NCBI RefSeq assembly: GCF_025273675.1
Contig: NZ_CP045809.1
Coordinates: 2,852,001 to 2,916,000 of the forward strand
Direction of reading: 5' to 3'
Length of the DNA stretch: 64,000 bases
From: Gordonia pseudamarae
GTDB taxonomy: Bacteria; Actinomycetota; Actinomycetes; Mycobacteriales; Mycobacteriaceae
The position numbers were made by a program, and so were the translations under genes. Under the pieces are notes generated by a model that saw nothing but the letters and a program-made list of their open reading frames with translations, was not told the DNA's origin and did not search any database. Below, piece after piece: positions 20,724 through 33,217 of the stretch (positions are counted from its first letter, which is position 1; the number at the start of each line of letters is the position of its first letter).

Positions 20724-22352
20724 ATGAGCAAACATTGGGATGTCATCATCGTCGGCGGCGGGGTCGCCGGGCTCTCCGCGGCTCTCCTGCTGGGACGTGC
20801 CCGCCGGCGCGTGCTGGTGGTCGACGCGGGCAGTCACCGCAACCGCTTCGCGGCACACATGCACGGGGTCCTCGGACAGGAAGGGACCGACCCCGCCGAG
20901 TTGATACGCCGGGGCAGGGATGAGGTGAGCGACTGCGACGTGACCGTCCGCGACGGGTCGGTGACCGGGGTCGTCGACGACGACCTGGGCCTGCGCGTCT
21001 CCCTGGCCGACGGCGACACACCGACCACCCGGGCACTGATCGTGGCCACCGGCCTCACCGACAGACTGCCCGACATCCCCGGAATCGATGCCCAGTGGGG
21101 AACCCGGGTCCTGCACTGCCCGTACTGTCACGGCTGGGAGGTCCGCGACCGGCGGCTGGCCGTACTCGGCACCTCACCGATGTCGCTGCACCAGGCTGAA
21201 CTGATCCGGCAGTGGAGTCATCATGTGGTCTTCCTCACGGCCGCACTGGGTGCGATCGAACCGCAAGCACAGGCACGGCTACGGTCCCGGGGCGTCGAAC
21301 TGATCGATGTGCCGGTCACCGAGGTCGTCGGCGACGGCGACGGACTGACGGGCGTGCGCCTGGCCGACGGTCGCCTGCTCGAGCTGGACGCGATGTTCGT
21401 CTCCCCCCGACCATGTCCACACGACGGGTTCCTCGACGATCTCGGTCTCAGGCGTGCCGGCAACCCGGTGGGCAGCTTTATCGACGTGGACGCCACCGGG
21501 CAGACCAGCCACCCACGGATCTGGGCGATCGGCAATGTCGTCAGCCCGTTTGCCAACGTCCCCATCAGCATCGGGGCCGGGGCGATGACCGGCGGCGCGG
21601 TCAACATGGCGCTGGTCACAGAGGACTTCGATCTCGCCGTCGCGGGCGGGGCCGAACCGGAGGAGTCCGCCGCCGACCACTGGGAAAATCAGTACGCCGA
21701 GCGTGAACGCCGCTGGTCGGGCCGGGCCAACCCGACGATGACAGAGGTCGTGTCCGCGTTGCCGGACGGTTCACGCGGCGACGTGCTGGAACTCGGGTGC
21801 GGTGAGGGCGGCGACGCGGTGTGGCTGGCCGAACACGGTTGGCGGGTCACCGCGGTCGACATCTCCGCGAGTGCGACGACCCGGGCCGCGGCCGGCGCCG
21901 CGGAGAAGGGTGTCGGCGACAGGATCACCTGGGTCACCGACGATCTGACCACCTGGACCACCGACGACACCTTCGATCTGGTGACGGCCACCTTCTTCCA
22001 TTCCGCCGTCGCGCTGCCGCGCACCCGGATCCTGCGCCGGGCCGCCGACCGGATTCGTCCCGGCGGCCACATGCTGATCATCTCCCATGTCTTCGAGAAC
22101 CCCGGCGACATCCCGCCGTGGGCGGGCCACCACCACGGCGCCGAGAACGACGACACCGCATTCGGCGACCGGATCCGGCATCTGCTGACACCCGCCCAGG
22201 AACTCGCCGAGCTGGCCCTCGAGGAGCACGGGTGGGAGGTGGTGACGCAGCAGGTCCGCACCCGCGAGGCCACCGGCCCCGACGGCCACCAGACCGCATC
22301 GGTCAAGGACGGGGTCGTCCTCCTGCGCCGCACCGGCGCGAACGCGCGCTGA
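20724..22352 (+). CDS. Fusion of thioredoxin reductase-like FAD oxidoreductase and class I SAM methyltransferase
   Basis: 542 aa. Residues 1-300 are a thioredoxin reductase-like flavoprotein: FAD loop IIVGGGVAGLSAALLLGRA at the N-terminus, CPYC near residue 132 in place of the usual redox CxxC, and the second FAD motif around AIGNVVSPFANVPISIGAG. Residues about 325-542 are a class I methyltransferase with motif I VLELGCGEGGDAVWLA and the VTAVDIS acidic loop. The reading frame is continuous with no sign of a false join. The two activities presumably act on one small substrate, perhaps a thiol or toxic metal/metalloid compound, which is a guess. Divergent from the XRE-cupin regulator. Confidence 0.87.
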   Translation: MSKHWDVIIVGGGVAGLSAALLLGRARRRVLVVDAGSHRNRFAAHMHGVLGQEGTDPAELIRRGRDEVSDCDVTVRDGSVTGVVDDDLGLRVSLADGDTPTTRALIVATGLTDRLPDIPGIDAQWGTRVLHCPYCHGWEVRDRRLAVLGTSPMSLHQAELIRQWSHHVVFLTAALGAIEPQAQARLRSRGVELIDVPVTEVVGDGDGLTGVRLADGRLLELDAMFVSPRPCPHDGFLDDLGLRRAGNPVGSFIDVDATGQTSHPRIWAIGNVVSPFANVPISIGAGAMTGGAVNMALVTEDFDLAVAGGAEPEESAADHWENQYAERERRWSGRANPTMTEVVSALPDGSRGDVLELGCGEGGDAVWLAEHGWRVTAVDISASATTRAAAGAAEKGVGDRITWVTDDLTTWTTDDTFDLVTATFFHSAVALPRTRILRRAADRIRPGGHMLIISHVFENPGDIPPWAGHHHGAENDDTAFGDRIRHLLTPAQELAELALEEHGWEVVTQQVRTREATGPDGHQTASVKDGVVLLRRTGANAR

Positions 22353-22370
22353 CCACCGTCGACGATCCAC

Positions 22371-25250
22371 TCAGCGGCCGGCGCCGACGGCCGGCACCTT
22401 CAGGATCTCGGCGAGGAACTTGCCGGTGTAGCTTTCGGAGACACCGGCGATGTCCTCGGGTTCGCCTTCGGCGACCACCGTGCCACCGCCGACACCACCT
22501 TCGGGCCCCATGTCGATGATCCAGTCGGCGGTCTTGATGACATCGAGGTTGTGTTCGATGACGATCACCGAATTCCCCTTGTCGACAAGACCGTTGATCA
22601 CTGTGAGGAGCTTCTTGATGTCCTCGAAATGCAGTCCGGTGGTCGGTTCGTCGAGGATGTACACGGTGCGGCCGGTGGATCGCTTCTGCAGTTCGGCGGC
22701 CAGCTTCACGCGCTGCGCCTCACCACCGGACAGGGTGGGCGCCGGCTGCCCGAGTCGCACATAACCCAGACCGACGTCGACCAGCGTGCGCAGGTACCGG
22801 TGGATGGAGGTGACCGGTTCGAAGAACTCGGCAGCCTCCTCGATGGGCATGTCGAGCACCTCGGAGATCGTCTTGCCCTTGTAGTGCACCTCGAGGGTTT
22901 CGCGGTTGTACCGGGCGCCGTGACACACCTCGCACGGCACGTACACATCGGGCAGGAAGTTCATCTCGATCTTGATGGTGCCCTCGCCGGCACACGCCTC
23001 GCACCGGCCGCCCTTGACGTTGAACGAGAAGCGGCCCGGCTGATAGCCACGCACCTTGGCCTCGGTGGTGGCGGCGAACAGGGTTCGGATCTTATCGAAC
23101 ACCCCGGTGTAGGTGGCCGGGTTGGACCGCGGGGTGCGGCCGATCGGCGACTGGTCGACCTGCACCAGTTTGTCGAGGTGCTCGAGCCCCTTCACACGGG
23201 TGTGCCGGCCGGGCACCTGCCGGGCACCGTTGAGCTTGTTGGCCAGCACCGTCGCCAGGATGTCGTTGACCAGGGTCGACTTACCGGACCCGGAAACCCC
23301 GGTGACCGCGGTCAGCACCCCCAGCGGAAAGGACACCTCGATGCCGCGCAGGTTGTGTTCACGGGCACCGACCACGGTGAGTTGCTTCTTGCGGTCGCGC
23401 GGCCGCCGGATCTCGGGCACCGGCAGTGTGTCGCGACCCGACAGATATGCCCCGGTCAGCGATGCGCGGTTCTTCAGCAGATCCTTGTAGCTGCCCGAAT
23501 GGACCACCTGACCGCCGTGCTCGCCGGCCAGCGGGCCGATGTCGACGATCCAGTCGGCGGCGCGGATGGTGTCCTCGTCGTGTTCGACGACGATCAGTGT
23601 GTTGCCCAGATCGCGTAGACGCGTGAGGGTTTCGATGAGCCGGCGATTGTCGCGCTGATGCAGCCCGATGGACGGCTCGTCGAGCACGTACAGCACACCG
23701 GCCAGGCCTGAACCGATCTGCGTGGCCAGCCGGATGCGCTGGGCCTCGCCACCGGACAGCGAACCCGCGGCACGTGCCAGCGACAGGTATTCGAGGCCGA
23801 CGTCGAGCAGGAACCGGATGCGCGCCTGCACCTCCTTGAGGACACGTCCGGCGATGGCCCGCTGCCGCTCGTCGAGGGCGAGACTGTCGAGATAGTCGGC
23901 ACAATCGGCCACCGACAGTGCGCACACGTCGGCGATCGACTTCTCACCCAGCGTCGGATGGTCGAGGGTCACCGACAGGATCTCGGGCCGCAGCCGGGCA
24001 CCGGAACAGGCCGGGCACGGCACGTCCCGCATGTACCCCTCGTAGCGTTCCTTCATCTGCTCGGACTCGGTCTGATCCATCCGGCGACTCAGGAACGACA
24101 TCACCCCCTCGAATTCGGTGTAGTACGAGCGGGTGCGGCCGTAGCGATTGCGGAACTTGACGTGCACCTGGTGGTCGCTGCCGCTCAGGATGGCCCGGCG
24201 CGCCTTGACCGGCAGCTTCTTCCACGGGGTGTCGACGTCGAAACCCATCTCGACGGCGAGTCCGGACAGCAGCCGCAGGAAGTAGTCGGCGTTGTGTCCG
24301 CTCGACCACGGCGCGATCGCGCCCTCACTCAACGTCAGGTCCGGGTCGGGCACCACCAGATCCTCGTCGATCTCCTTGCGCACACCCAGGCCGTCGCAGT
24401 CCGGGCACGCGCCGTAGGGCGAGTTGAACGAGAATGACCGCGGCTCAAGATCGTCGATCGCGATGGGGTGCCCGTTGGGGCAGGCCATCCGCTCGGAGAA
24501 CCGCCGCTCGCGCTCCGGGTCGTCGTCCTCACGGTCGACGAAGTCCAGGACCACGATCCCGTCGGCCAGGCGCAGCGCGGTCTCCACCGAGTCGGTGAGC
24601 CGCTGCTTGGCCGACGACTTGACCACGAGGCGGTCGACGACCACCTCGATGTCGTGCTTCTCCTGCTTCTTCAGCGTGGGTGGACTGGTGAGCTGATGTA
24701 CCACCCCGTCGACGCGCGCACGCGAAAAGCCCTGGGTCTGGAGTTCGGCGAACAGGTCGACGAACTCGCCCTTGCGGGTGCGCACCACCGGCGCGAGCAC
24801 CTGGAAACGGGTGCCCTCACCCATGTCCAGCACCTGGTCGACGATCTGCTGCGGCGTCTGTTTGGCGATCGGTTCGCCGCACTCGGGACAGTGCGCCCGG
24901 CCCGCCCGCGCGTACAGCAGACGCAGATAGTCGTACACCTCGGTGATGGTGCCGACGGTGGAGCGCGGATTGCGGTTGGTGGACTTCTGGTCGATCGACA
25001 CCGCGGGCGAAAGCCCCTCGATGAAGTCGACGTCGGGTTTGTCCATCTGCCCGAGGAACTGCCGCGCGTACGCCGACAGCGATTCGACATAGCGGCGCTG
25101 TCCTTCGGCGAAGATCGTGTCGAAGGCCAGCGACGATTTCCCCGAACCGGACAATCCGGTGAAGACGATCAGACTGTCGCGTGGCAGGTCCACGTCGATT
25201 CCGCGCAAGTTGTGCTCGCGCGCCCCGCGAACGATCAGCCGGTCTACCAC
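22371..25250 (-). CDS. uvrA: Excinuclease ABC subunit A
   Basis: About 959 aa, normal length. UvrA is the damage-sensing ATPase of nucleotide excision repair. Two ABC cassettes are seen: Walker [10 protein letters not shown] (near 35) and GVSGSGKST (near 645), signatures LSGGEAQR in both halves, and zinc modules CPxC...C. The conserved N-terminus M/[14 protein letters not shown] favours the GTG at 25250, which has GAGG eight bases upstream; a GTG at 25256 adds only two residues and sits too close to it. A LexA-like box lies just upstream. Convergent with the fusion gene, 18 bases apart. Confidence 0.97.
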   Translation of the reverse strand: MVDRLIVRGAREHNLRGIDVDLPRDSLIVFTGLSGSGKSSLAFDTIFAEGQRRYVESLSAYARQFLGQMDKPDVDFIEGLSPAVSIDQKSTNRNPRSTVGTITEVYDYLRLLYARAGRAHCPECGEPIAKQTPQQIVDQVLDMGEGTRFQVLAPVVRTRKGEFVDLFAELQTQGFSRARVDGVVHQLTSPPTLKKQEKHDIEVVVDRLVVKSSAKQRLTDSVETALRLADGIVVLDFVDREDDDPERERRFSERMACPNGHPIAIDDLEPRSFSFNSPYGACPDCDGLGVRKEIDEDLVVPDPDLTLSEGAIAPWSSGHNADYFLRLLSGLAVEMGFDVDTPWKKLPVKARRAILSGSDHQVHVKFRNRYGRTRSYYTEFEGVMSFLSRRMDQTESEQMKERYEGYMRDVPCPACSGARLRPEILSVTLDHPTLGEKSIADVCALSVADCADYLDSLALDERQRAIAGRVLKEVQARIRFLLDVGLEYLSLARAAGSLSGGEAQRIRLATQIGSGLAGVLYVLDEPSIGLHQRDNRRLIETLTRLRDLGNTLIVVEHDEDTIRAADWIVDIGPLAGEHGGQVVHSGSYKDLLKNRASLTGAYLSGRDTLPVPEIRRPRDRKKQLTVVGAREHNLRGIEVSFPLGVLTAVTGVSGSGKSTLVNDILATVLANKLNGARQVPGRHTRVKGLEHLDKLVQVDQSPIGRTPRSNPATYTGVFDKIRTLFAATTEAKVRGYQPGRFSFNVKGGRCEACAGEGTIKIEMNFLPDVYVPCEVCHGARYNRETLEVHYKGKTISEVLDMPIEEAAEFFEPVTSIHRYLRTLVDVGLGYVRLGQPAPTLSGGEAQRVKLAAELQKRSTGRTVYILDEPTTGLHFEDIKKLLTVINGLVDKGNSVIVIEHNLDVIKTADWIIDMGPEGGVGGGTVVAEGEPEDIAGVSESYTGKFLAEILKVPAVGAGR

Positions 25251-25272
25251 TGGCACTTCCTCAACTCATCAG

Positions 25273-25288
25273 GCGAACAGACGTGCGA
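25273..25288. promoter_or_regulatory. SOS (LexA) box upstream of uvrA
   Basis: GCGAAC-AGAC-GTGCGA matches the actinobacterial LexA site TCGAAC-N4-GTTCGA at 10 of 12 defined positions. It lies 23-38 bases upstream of the uvrA start, where bound LexA would block transcription. Confidence 0.6.
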
Positions 25289-25343
25289 TCGGCTCTCCAC
25301 TGTACCCCGCCTGCCGGGGTGTGCCGCGCGATAACCTTTCGGC

Positions 25344-26027
25344 ATGACCTCGCAGCCCGCCAGCATCTCCGACACCTACACCGGCGACCTGTCCGGATCG
25401 CCCGAACCGCAACGTCGCACACTGGGTTCGGCGACGATCGTGAAACTGTCCGTCGGTCCGATGGACAACAACGTGTACCTGGTCACCAGCAGGGCCACCG
25501 GCGATCAGCTCATCATCGACGCCGCCAACGACGCCGACCGGATCCTGGCGACCGTCGCCGCCACCGATGGGCATCCGACGCTCCTGTTCACCACACATCA
25601 CCATTTCGACCACTGGCAGGCGTTGGCCGAGGTCACCGCCGCGTTGCGGGTGCCGACTGCGGCAGGTCGCCTCGACGCCGCCGAACTGCCGGTCGTACCG
25701 GACAGGCTGGTCGACGACGGTGACCGGATCATCGTGGGTGATCTCACCTTCGACGCGATCCATCTGGTCGGGCACACCCCCGGTTCCATCGCGCTGGCCC
25801 TGACCGACGGCGACACCGTGCACCTGTTCACCGGTGACTGCCTGTTCCCCGGCGGGGTCGGGAAGACCTGGAAGGACGGTGATTTCGAGATCCTTCTGGG
25901 CGACGTCTCGACCAAGGTCTTCGACCGTTACGCCGACAGCACCGTGGTCTATCCGGGCCACGGAAAGGACACCACCCTGGGCGCCGAACGACCGCACCTG
26001 GACGAGTGGCGCAGTCGCGGTTGGTGA
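25344..26027 (+). CDS. Metallo-beta-lactamase fold hydrolase, glyoxalase II-like
   Basis: 227 aa. The metal ligand motif HHHFDH (about 83-89, a variant of HxHxDH), [14 protein letters not shown] and YPGHGKDTT follow the hydroxyacylglutathione hydrolase pattern. By position it matches Rv1637c. The natural thioester substrate in these glutathione-free bacteria (perhaps a mycothiol or CoA derivative) is not known from the sequence. Divergent from uvrA. Confidence 0.88.
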   Translation: MTSQPASISDTYTGDLSGSPEPQRRTLGSATIVKLSVGPMDNNVYLVTSRATGDQLIIDAANDADRILATVAATDGHPTLLFTTHHHFDHWQALAEVTAALRVPTAAGRLDAAELPVVPDRLVDDGDRIIVGDLTFDAIHLVGHTPGSIALALTDGDTVHLFTGDCLFPGGVGKTWKDGDFEILLGDVSTKVFDRYADSTVVYPGHGKDTTLGAERPHLDEWRSRGW

Positions 26028-26160
26028 GCGCCCGGTGGGCCGATCACGACCATCGTCCCGGTGGCGCGCGCCCGAACGCGGGTAAAGTGGATCGAATCCG
26101 CGTCCGGCAACCGGGCACGGATGTGACACACGAAGTTCACCCAACGAAGGTCGTGATCGC

Positions 26161-27054
26161 ATGATTCTCCGCCGTATCGCTCGGCCGATGCTCGCATCCA
26201 TATTCGTCGCCGGAGGTGTCGACGCCCTCCGCAATCCCGCGGGCAAGGCCGCCGTGGCGCAAGGGTTCATCGACGGATCCGTCCAGGCCCTGCCCGGCGC
26301 GATGACCGCCAAGGTGCCGACCGACGCCGAAACCCTCATCCGGATCAACGGCGCCGTACAGATCGCCGCCGGCCTGTTGTTCGCGAGCGGCAGATTTCCC
26401 CGTCCGGCCGCAGCGATCCTGGCGGGCTCGCTGGTCCCCACCACCGTCGCCGGCCACGCTTTCTGGAACGAGACCGATCCGGCGCTCAAGGCGCAACAGC
26501 GCACCCAGTTCGTCAAAAACGTGAGCCTGCTCGGTGGTCTGCTGATCGCCGCCGCCGACACCGAGGGCAAGCCCTCGCTCGCCTGGCGCGGACGCCGCAC
26601 CGCCGAAACGGTGGTCGCGGCCCTCCCGGTGGGCGCGAGCGGCACGGTCTCCGCCTGGGACTCCCTGCGCGCGAAGACCGCCGCGGGCGTCGAGACGGTG
26701 GCCGACCGGTCGGCCGACACCTCCGTGCTCGTCCACGACGCCGTGCACGCCCTCGAAGAGCGCGGAGCCGACGTCGCGGCCAAGGCACGCGACCACGCAC
26801 CCCAGATCGCCCGGGCCGCGCGCGGACTTGTCTCCGATGCCGCGGACGTGGCGGCCAAGGCCCGCGAACGGGCTCCCGAGGTCGCTCAGGCCGCCCGCGA
26901 TCGGGCTCCGGAGGTGACGCAGGCCGCACGCGGGCTCGCCACGACGGTCGCCGAGGCAGCGGCGGACAAGGCCCAGGACGGACGGCGACTGTGGCGCAAG
27001 GCCCGTGCGGCCGGCGCCGAGGCCGTGGCCACGAGCGGTTCAGATCGACAGTGA
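26161..27054 (+). CDS. DoxX family membrane protein with long helical tail
   Basis: 297 aa. The first 130 or so residues contain four hydrophobic segments typical of DoxX (ARPMLASIFVAGGVDAL, AVQIAAGLLFA, ILAGSLVPTTVAGHAF, NVSLLGGLLIAAA). The rest is a soluble Ala/Arg/Glu-rich amphipathic repeat (units like AAKARERAPEVAQAARDRAPEV), apolipoprotein-like, which may lie on the membrane. Mycobacterial DoxX-type proteins take part in membrane redox complexes. The stop overlaps the helR start (GTGA), so the two are coupled. Confidence 0.82.
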   Translation: MILRRIARPMLASIFVAGGVDALRNPAGKAAVAQGFIDGSVQALPGAMTAKVPTDAETLIRINGAVQIAAGLLFASGRFPRPAAAILAGSLVPTTVAGHAFWNETDPALKAQQRTQFVKNVSLLGGLLIAAADTEGKPSLAWRGRRTAETVVAALPVGASGTVSAWDSLRAKTAAGVETVADRSADTSVLVHDAVHALEERGADVAAKARDHAPQIARAARGLVSDAADVAAKARERAPEVAQAARDRAPEVTQAARGLATTVAEAAADKAQDGRRLWRKARAAGAEAVATSGSDRQ

Positions 27055-29423
27055 CACTCGAACGACCGGTGACACTCGAACAATCACGGACGGCCCCCGA
27101 CGCAGGGCCGACCCATCGCGAAGCATCCGGCGCCGCCGCACGTGTGGGAGCCGACGACCCGGTCGGTGAGGAACAGGCACATCTGGACCTCACCTACGCA
27201 CGACTGGACCGTATGCGCGCCAACACGCGTCGGCGGTTGTCGGAGGCGCTGCGGGAGACCGAGGACAACCCGCAGGCACTGTCCGAACGCGAGTCGTACG
27301 AGCGCCTCTACACCGACGATCTGACCAAGTTCGATGCCGCCGAGCACAATCTGTATTTCGGTCGGCTCGACCTGGACGACGGCGAAATCCGCCGGATCGG
27401 CCGGATCGGCATCCTCGACGACGATGCCGCCGACAGCACGCTGCTGCTCGACTGGCGGGCCCCGCTGTCGCGTCCGTTCTATCTCGCCACCCCCGCGGCC
27501 CCGGAGTCGGTGGAGCTGCGCCGCCACATCCGTACGCGCAATCGCATGGTGCGCGCGATCAACGACGAATACCTGACCGGTGAGCGCGCCACCGACACCG
27601 TCACCGCGCACGGCGACGTGGTCAACGAGTCGGCGCTGGTGGCCGCCCTGAACGCGGCACGCACCGGCGAGATGACCGACATCGTCGAAACCATCCAGCG
27701 CGAACAGGACATCATCATCCGGTCGACCCACCGCGGGGTGACCGTCATCCAGGGCGGGCCCGGCACGGGCAAGACGGCGGTCGCATTGCACCGCGCCGCC
27801 TACCTGCTGTACACGCACCGCGACACCCTCTCGCGCAGCGGAATCCTGATCGTCGGCCCCAACGACGACTTCCTCAACTACATCGGCCAGGTGCTGCCGT
27901 CGCTGGGCGAGTCCGGGGTGCTGCTCTCGACGGTCGGCGACCTGTTCCCCGGTGTGCGCGCCGGCGCCGGTGACAGTCGCGAGACGATGGCGGTCAAGGG
28001 CGATCCGCGCATGGTCGATGTGATCAAGCGGGCGGTGCGCGGCTACCAGTCCCTGCCCACCAGGCCGGTGCCGGTCACCTTCGACACCTACCAGGTGCGC
28101 ATCACCTCCGATCTGGTGAAGGAGGCCCGCGCCAAGGCGCGCGGCTCGCGCAAGGCACACAACCAGGGACAGCGCATCTTCCTGCGGGCCGGACTCGACG
28201 GCCTGGCCCAGGCCCATGCCCGCACCATCGGCGCGAGCCTGCTCGACGGCTCACAGTTGCTGAGCCCCGGCGACATCGCCGACATCCGGGACGAGATGGC
28301 CCAGGACCCCGACATCCGCCGGGAACTACTGCGATTCTGGCCGACGCTGACACCGCTGGATGTGTTGCGCGACCTGTATGCCGACCCGGCCGCGATCCGC
28401 CGGGCGACACCCGGCTGGTCCGACGACGACCGCCGGGCACTGCACCGGACCACGGCGCCGCTACCGGAGGGGGCCGACCTGTCCCCCGCCGACGTCCCCT
28501 TGCTCGACGAGATCGCCGAGCTGATCGGCTTCGGCACCGAGGACGACGAGCGCGAGCAGCGCGCCCAGTGGCGGCGGCGGCTCGCCGAGGCACAGGAGGC
28601 GCTCGACATCCTCACCGGTTCGGCACCCCAGGATCTGGAGGACGACCTCGATCCGGAGATTCTGATGGCCTACGACCTGATCGACGCCGAACAACTCGCC
28701 GAACGTCAGACGCGGCGCCGTAACCTGACCACCGCCGAACGTGCCGTCGGCGACCGGCAGTGGGCGTTCGGGCATGTCATCGTCGACGAGGCGCAGGAAC
28801 TGTCGGCGATGGCGTGGCGCATGGTGATGCGCCGTATCCCCAACCGGTGGATGACGATCATCGGTGACACCGCGCAGACCGGCGACCTCGCCGGTACCCG
28901 ATCGTGGCAGGCCGTACTCGAACCGTATGTGGCCAAACGCTGGCAGTTGCGGGAGCTCACGGTCAACTACCGGACGCCCGCGGAGATCACCCGGTACGCC
29001 AATCGCGTGCTGCACCACATCAATCCGGAGCATTCGCCGCCGACATCATTGCGCAGCAACGGGATAGAGCCCTATGCGATCGCCGCCGGGAGCTTGTCGG
29101 CGGCGGTCGCGGCAATCGACCCGGACTGGCCGGGACTCACCGCGATCATCGCACCCGACGACGAGTGCGCCGCCATCGCCGAGGCGCTCACCGGGCAACA
29201 CCCGGACTCGGTGCGGGTGCTGACCGTGTTGGCCTGCAAGGGCCTCGAATTCGACAATGTGGTGGTGGTGGAACCGGCCGCGATCCTGCGGCAGTCCCCG
29301 CGTGGCCACAGCGATCTCTATGTGGCCCTCACCCGCGCGACACAGCGGCTCGTCGTGGTGCACGACGAGCCGCTGCCCGAAGAACTGGCAGGTATGCGAC
29401 CTGCCGGGACATCTGGTGTCTAG
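27051..29423 (+). CDS. helR: HelR-type RNA polymerase recycling helicase (HelD family)
   Basis: 790 aa. A superfamily 1 helicase-like ATPase: an N-terminal coiled-coil (EEQAHLDLTYARLDRMRANTRRRL), Walker A GGPGTGKTAVAL (about 235), the Walker B-like VIVDEAQELSAMAWRM, and C-terminal motifs NYRTPAEI, VLACKGLEFDNVVVVEP and LYVALTRATQRL. HelD/HelR proteins strip RNA polymerase from DNA; actinobacterial HelR can displace rifampicin and give resistance. The GTG at 27051 overlaps the DoxX stop. The first 13 bases are repeated 18 bases on (27069), giving a second in-frame GTG. It ends within a CTAG shared with the convergent stress protein stop. Confidence 0.88.
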   Translation: MTLERPVTLEQSRTAPDAGPTHREASGAAARVGADDPVGEEQAHLDLTYARLDRMRANTRRRLSEALRETEDNPQALSERESYERLYTDDLTKFDAAEHNLYFGRLDLDDGEIRRIGRIGILDDDAADSTLLLDWRAPLSRPFYLATPAAPESVELRRHIRTRNRMVRAINDEYLTGERATDTVTAHGDVVNESALVAALNAARTGEMTDIVETIQREQDIIIRSTHRGVTVIQGGPGTGKTAVALHRAAYLLYTHRDTLSRSGILIVGPNDDFLNYIGQVLPSLGESGVLLSTVGDLFPGVRAGAGDSRETMAVKGDPRMVDVIKRAVRGYQSLPTRPVPVTFDTYQVRITSDLVKEARAKARGSRKAHNQGQRIFLRAGLDGLAQAHARTIGASLLDGSQLLSPGDIADIRDEMAQDPDIRRELLRFWPTLTPLDVLRDLYADPAAIRRATPGWSDDDRRALHRTTAPLPEGADLSPADVPLLDEIAELIGFGTEDDEREQRAQWRRRLAEAQEALDILTGSAPQDLEDDLDPEILMAYDLIDAEQLAERQTRRRNLTTAERAVGDRQWAFGHVIVDEAQELSAMAWRMVMRRIPNRWMTIIGDTAQTGDLAGTRSWQAVLEPYVAKRWQLRELTVNYRTPAEITRYANRVLHHINPEHSPPTSLRSNGIEPYAIAAGSLSAAVAAIDPDWPGLTAIIAPDDECAAIAEALTGQHPDSVRVLTVLACKGLEFDNVVVVEPAAILRQSPRGHSDLYVALTRATQRLVVVHDEPLPEELAGMRPAGTSGV

Positions 29424-29860
29424 GTGGTGTGCACGATCAGCACGTCCGATGCCGACTTGCGTGCGACATCGGACGGCACGGAGCCCAGCAGGCGTCCCGC
29501 GATCGAGTTGAGGCCACGGTTGCCCACCACCAGCAGGTCCGCCGACACGTCGGTGACCAGTTGCAGGAGCGCGTCGACCGGGGCACCCTTGATCGGGCGC
29601 AGCACCACATCGGAGGCACCGGCCTTGACTGCGCGTTCCTTGGCGGTCCGCAGCACCTCTTCGGTGGGCGTGGAACCCTGGATCTGGTAGGCGTCACCCT
29701 TGAGGATGTCGGCCGCCTCACCCGGGCCCTTGTCGTTGGGAAGGTAGGCACATGCGATCACCAGCGTGCCGTTTCCGGCCAGAGCACCCGCACGTTCCAC
29801 CGCCTTCAAAGACGACTCCGAACCGTCGGTGCCTACGACGATCGTTTGGTATGCGCTCAT
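29420..29860 (-). CDS. Universal stress protein, Rv1636-like
   Basis: 146 aa, the same length as M. tuberculosis Rv1636. One USP domain begins MSAYQTIVVGTDGSESSLKAV. The nucleotide-binding end is VVGNRGLNSIAGRLLGSVPSDVARKSASDVLIVHTT (G-2x-G-9x-G-S/T type). The mycobacterial homologue binds cAMP and ATP. The ATG at 29860 has GGAGGA upstream; the ATG at 29872 would place that ribosome binding site inside the gene. Confidence 0.93.
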   Translation of the reverse strand: MSAYQTIVVGTDGSESSLKAVERAGALAGNGTLVIACAYLPNDKGPGEAADILKGDAYQIQGSTPTEEVLRTAKERAVKAGASDVVLRPIKGAPVDALLQLVTDVSADLLVVGNRGLNSIAGRLLGSVPSDVARKSASDVLIVHTT

Positions 29861-30028
29861 CCATTCCTCCATCAGTCAGCGAGCTGCCGGCCCACGGGCC
29901 GACCGGGTACACGAGGGCACACGGCCCCGCAAAACCCCTTGATCCGCGACATTAGCGGGTGCGCAACAGTTTTGTCGTCAATTCGTGGTGATCAGCACAG
30001 CGGCGCGTCGTGTGTGTCGCACGGACCG

Positions 30029-30056
30029 GATCGGCCCACCGGGCCCGCCGGGCCGA

Positions 30057-30058
<2 letters not shown>
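30029..30058 (-). terminator. Hairpin at the end of uvrB
   Basis: GATCGGCCC (30029-30037) pairs perfectly with GGGCCGATC (30050-30058). The stem overlaps the uvrB stop codon and lies downstream in its direction of transcription. No T-run. Confidence 0.55.
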
Positions 30059-32213
<2,155 letters not shown>

Positions 32214-32369
32214 GAGGCAAGCGTAGACCCGAACACGGACGATTCCGTTCCTCAATAGGTCGATGAGATCTCACCGGACCACCCAACACAACGGGGCCGG
32301 TCGTCCGAGCGCACACCACCGCCGCTTCGGACACTCCCCGATCAGATGCTTACCGATACTGTCGCAGCC

Positions 32370-32897
32370 ATGACCGACGCACCACACCCACCCAAGTACG
32401 AGATCTTCGACGTTCCGGCGATGACCAACACCGACAACAAGGGGTTTGTGCGCCCGGTGCTGGAATATCGTGAAACCGACTACGGGCTGTATATGTCACG
32501 GACCGCCGACCACACCCGATTCTCCCACCTGGAGAGCTGGCTGCTTCCCGCGCTCGGCCTGCGGGCCAACATATTCCACTTCACCGAGGGGTATCGCGCC
32601 GGTCAGCGGCTCTATCTGGACGTCGGCCGGTTCCACGGACCCGACGCCGCCGGTCGATGGCACGCCGTCGACTGGTATCTCGACCTCATCGACGTTCCGC
32701 CGCACCACTTGCGGCTGATCGATGTGGACGAGCTCTTCGACGCCTGCTCGGCGGGGCTGGTGACCGTCGCGGACGCCGAAGCAGCCGTGTTCGCCGCGTC
32801 CAGGGCGCTGGTGGGTGCCGCCGAACACGGCCATCGGATCCAGGACTGGCTCGACGCCCAGGCCGGCGAGCCACTGGCCTGGCTCGACAGGAGCTGA
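32370..32897 (+). CDS. DUF402 domain protein
   Basis: 175 aa. The segment from about 35 to 130 (GLYMSRTADHTRFSHLESWLLP, then WYLDLIDV and RLIDVDELFDA) follows the DUF402 pattern. This domain occurs in RNA-associated and nucleotide phosphatase proteins; here it stands alone, so the activity is unknown. The ATG at 32370 was preferred to an in-frame ATG eight codons earlier; neither has a clear ribosome binding site. Divergent from uvrB, a position comparable to Rv1632c. Confidence 0.75.
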   Translation: MTDAPHPPKYEIFDVPAMTNTDNKGFVRPVLEYRETDYGLYMSRTADHTRFSHLESWLLPALGLRANIFHFTEGYRAGQRLYLDVGRFHGPDAAGRWHAVDWYLDLIDVPPHHLRLIDVDELFDACSAGLVTVADAEAAVFAASRALVGAAEHGHRIQDWLDAQAGEPLAWLDRS

Positions 32898-32899
32898 CC

Positions 32900-33030
32900 G
32901 ACACGCCCCGACCAGTCGCACAGCCTCATCGAAGGACAGCGGATCCGGTCCGGACAGTTCGTACACCGCGCTGTCGTGCCCCGGTGACACCACAGCCGTG
33001 ACCGCAACATCCGCACCCTGGCCGATCCGC
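32900..33030 (-). pseudogene. Fragment of an NmrA-like NAD(P)-binding protein
   Basis: One frame reads IGQGADVAVTAVVS then PGHDSAVYELSGPDPLSFDEAVRLVG. This matches the middle of NmrA-type proteins (region after the cofactor site, 'GH-x-G-x-x-Y-x-L-T-G-P'). No start, Rossmann motif or C-terminus is present around it. It looks like a gene relic. The following 33031-33217 holds nothing recognisable. Confidence 0.5.
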
Positions 33031-33217
33031 AGTGGGGCCTGAGGACGACCCGGACGGCGGTGCCGATCTGAGCGAATCACGCCCGTTCTCCGGCCGAACC
33101 TTCGGCGAACCGAACAGCTCCGGATGCGTCATCGCGGACGCGCGGACGCGCTCTCGGTCAGCGGTGTCCGTCGGCGGGTTCGGGGTGAACCACCGTCACA
33201 CGCCCGCCGACAGCAGG

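Noticed and set aside
32221..32255. GAAC...GTTC upstream of uvrB as a LexA box
   Set aside because: The half-sites are 12 bases apart; LexA needs four.
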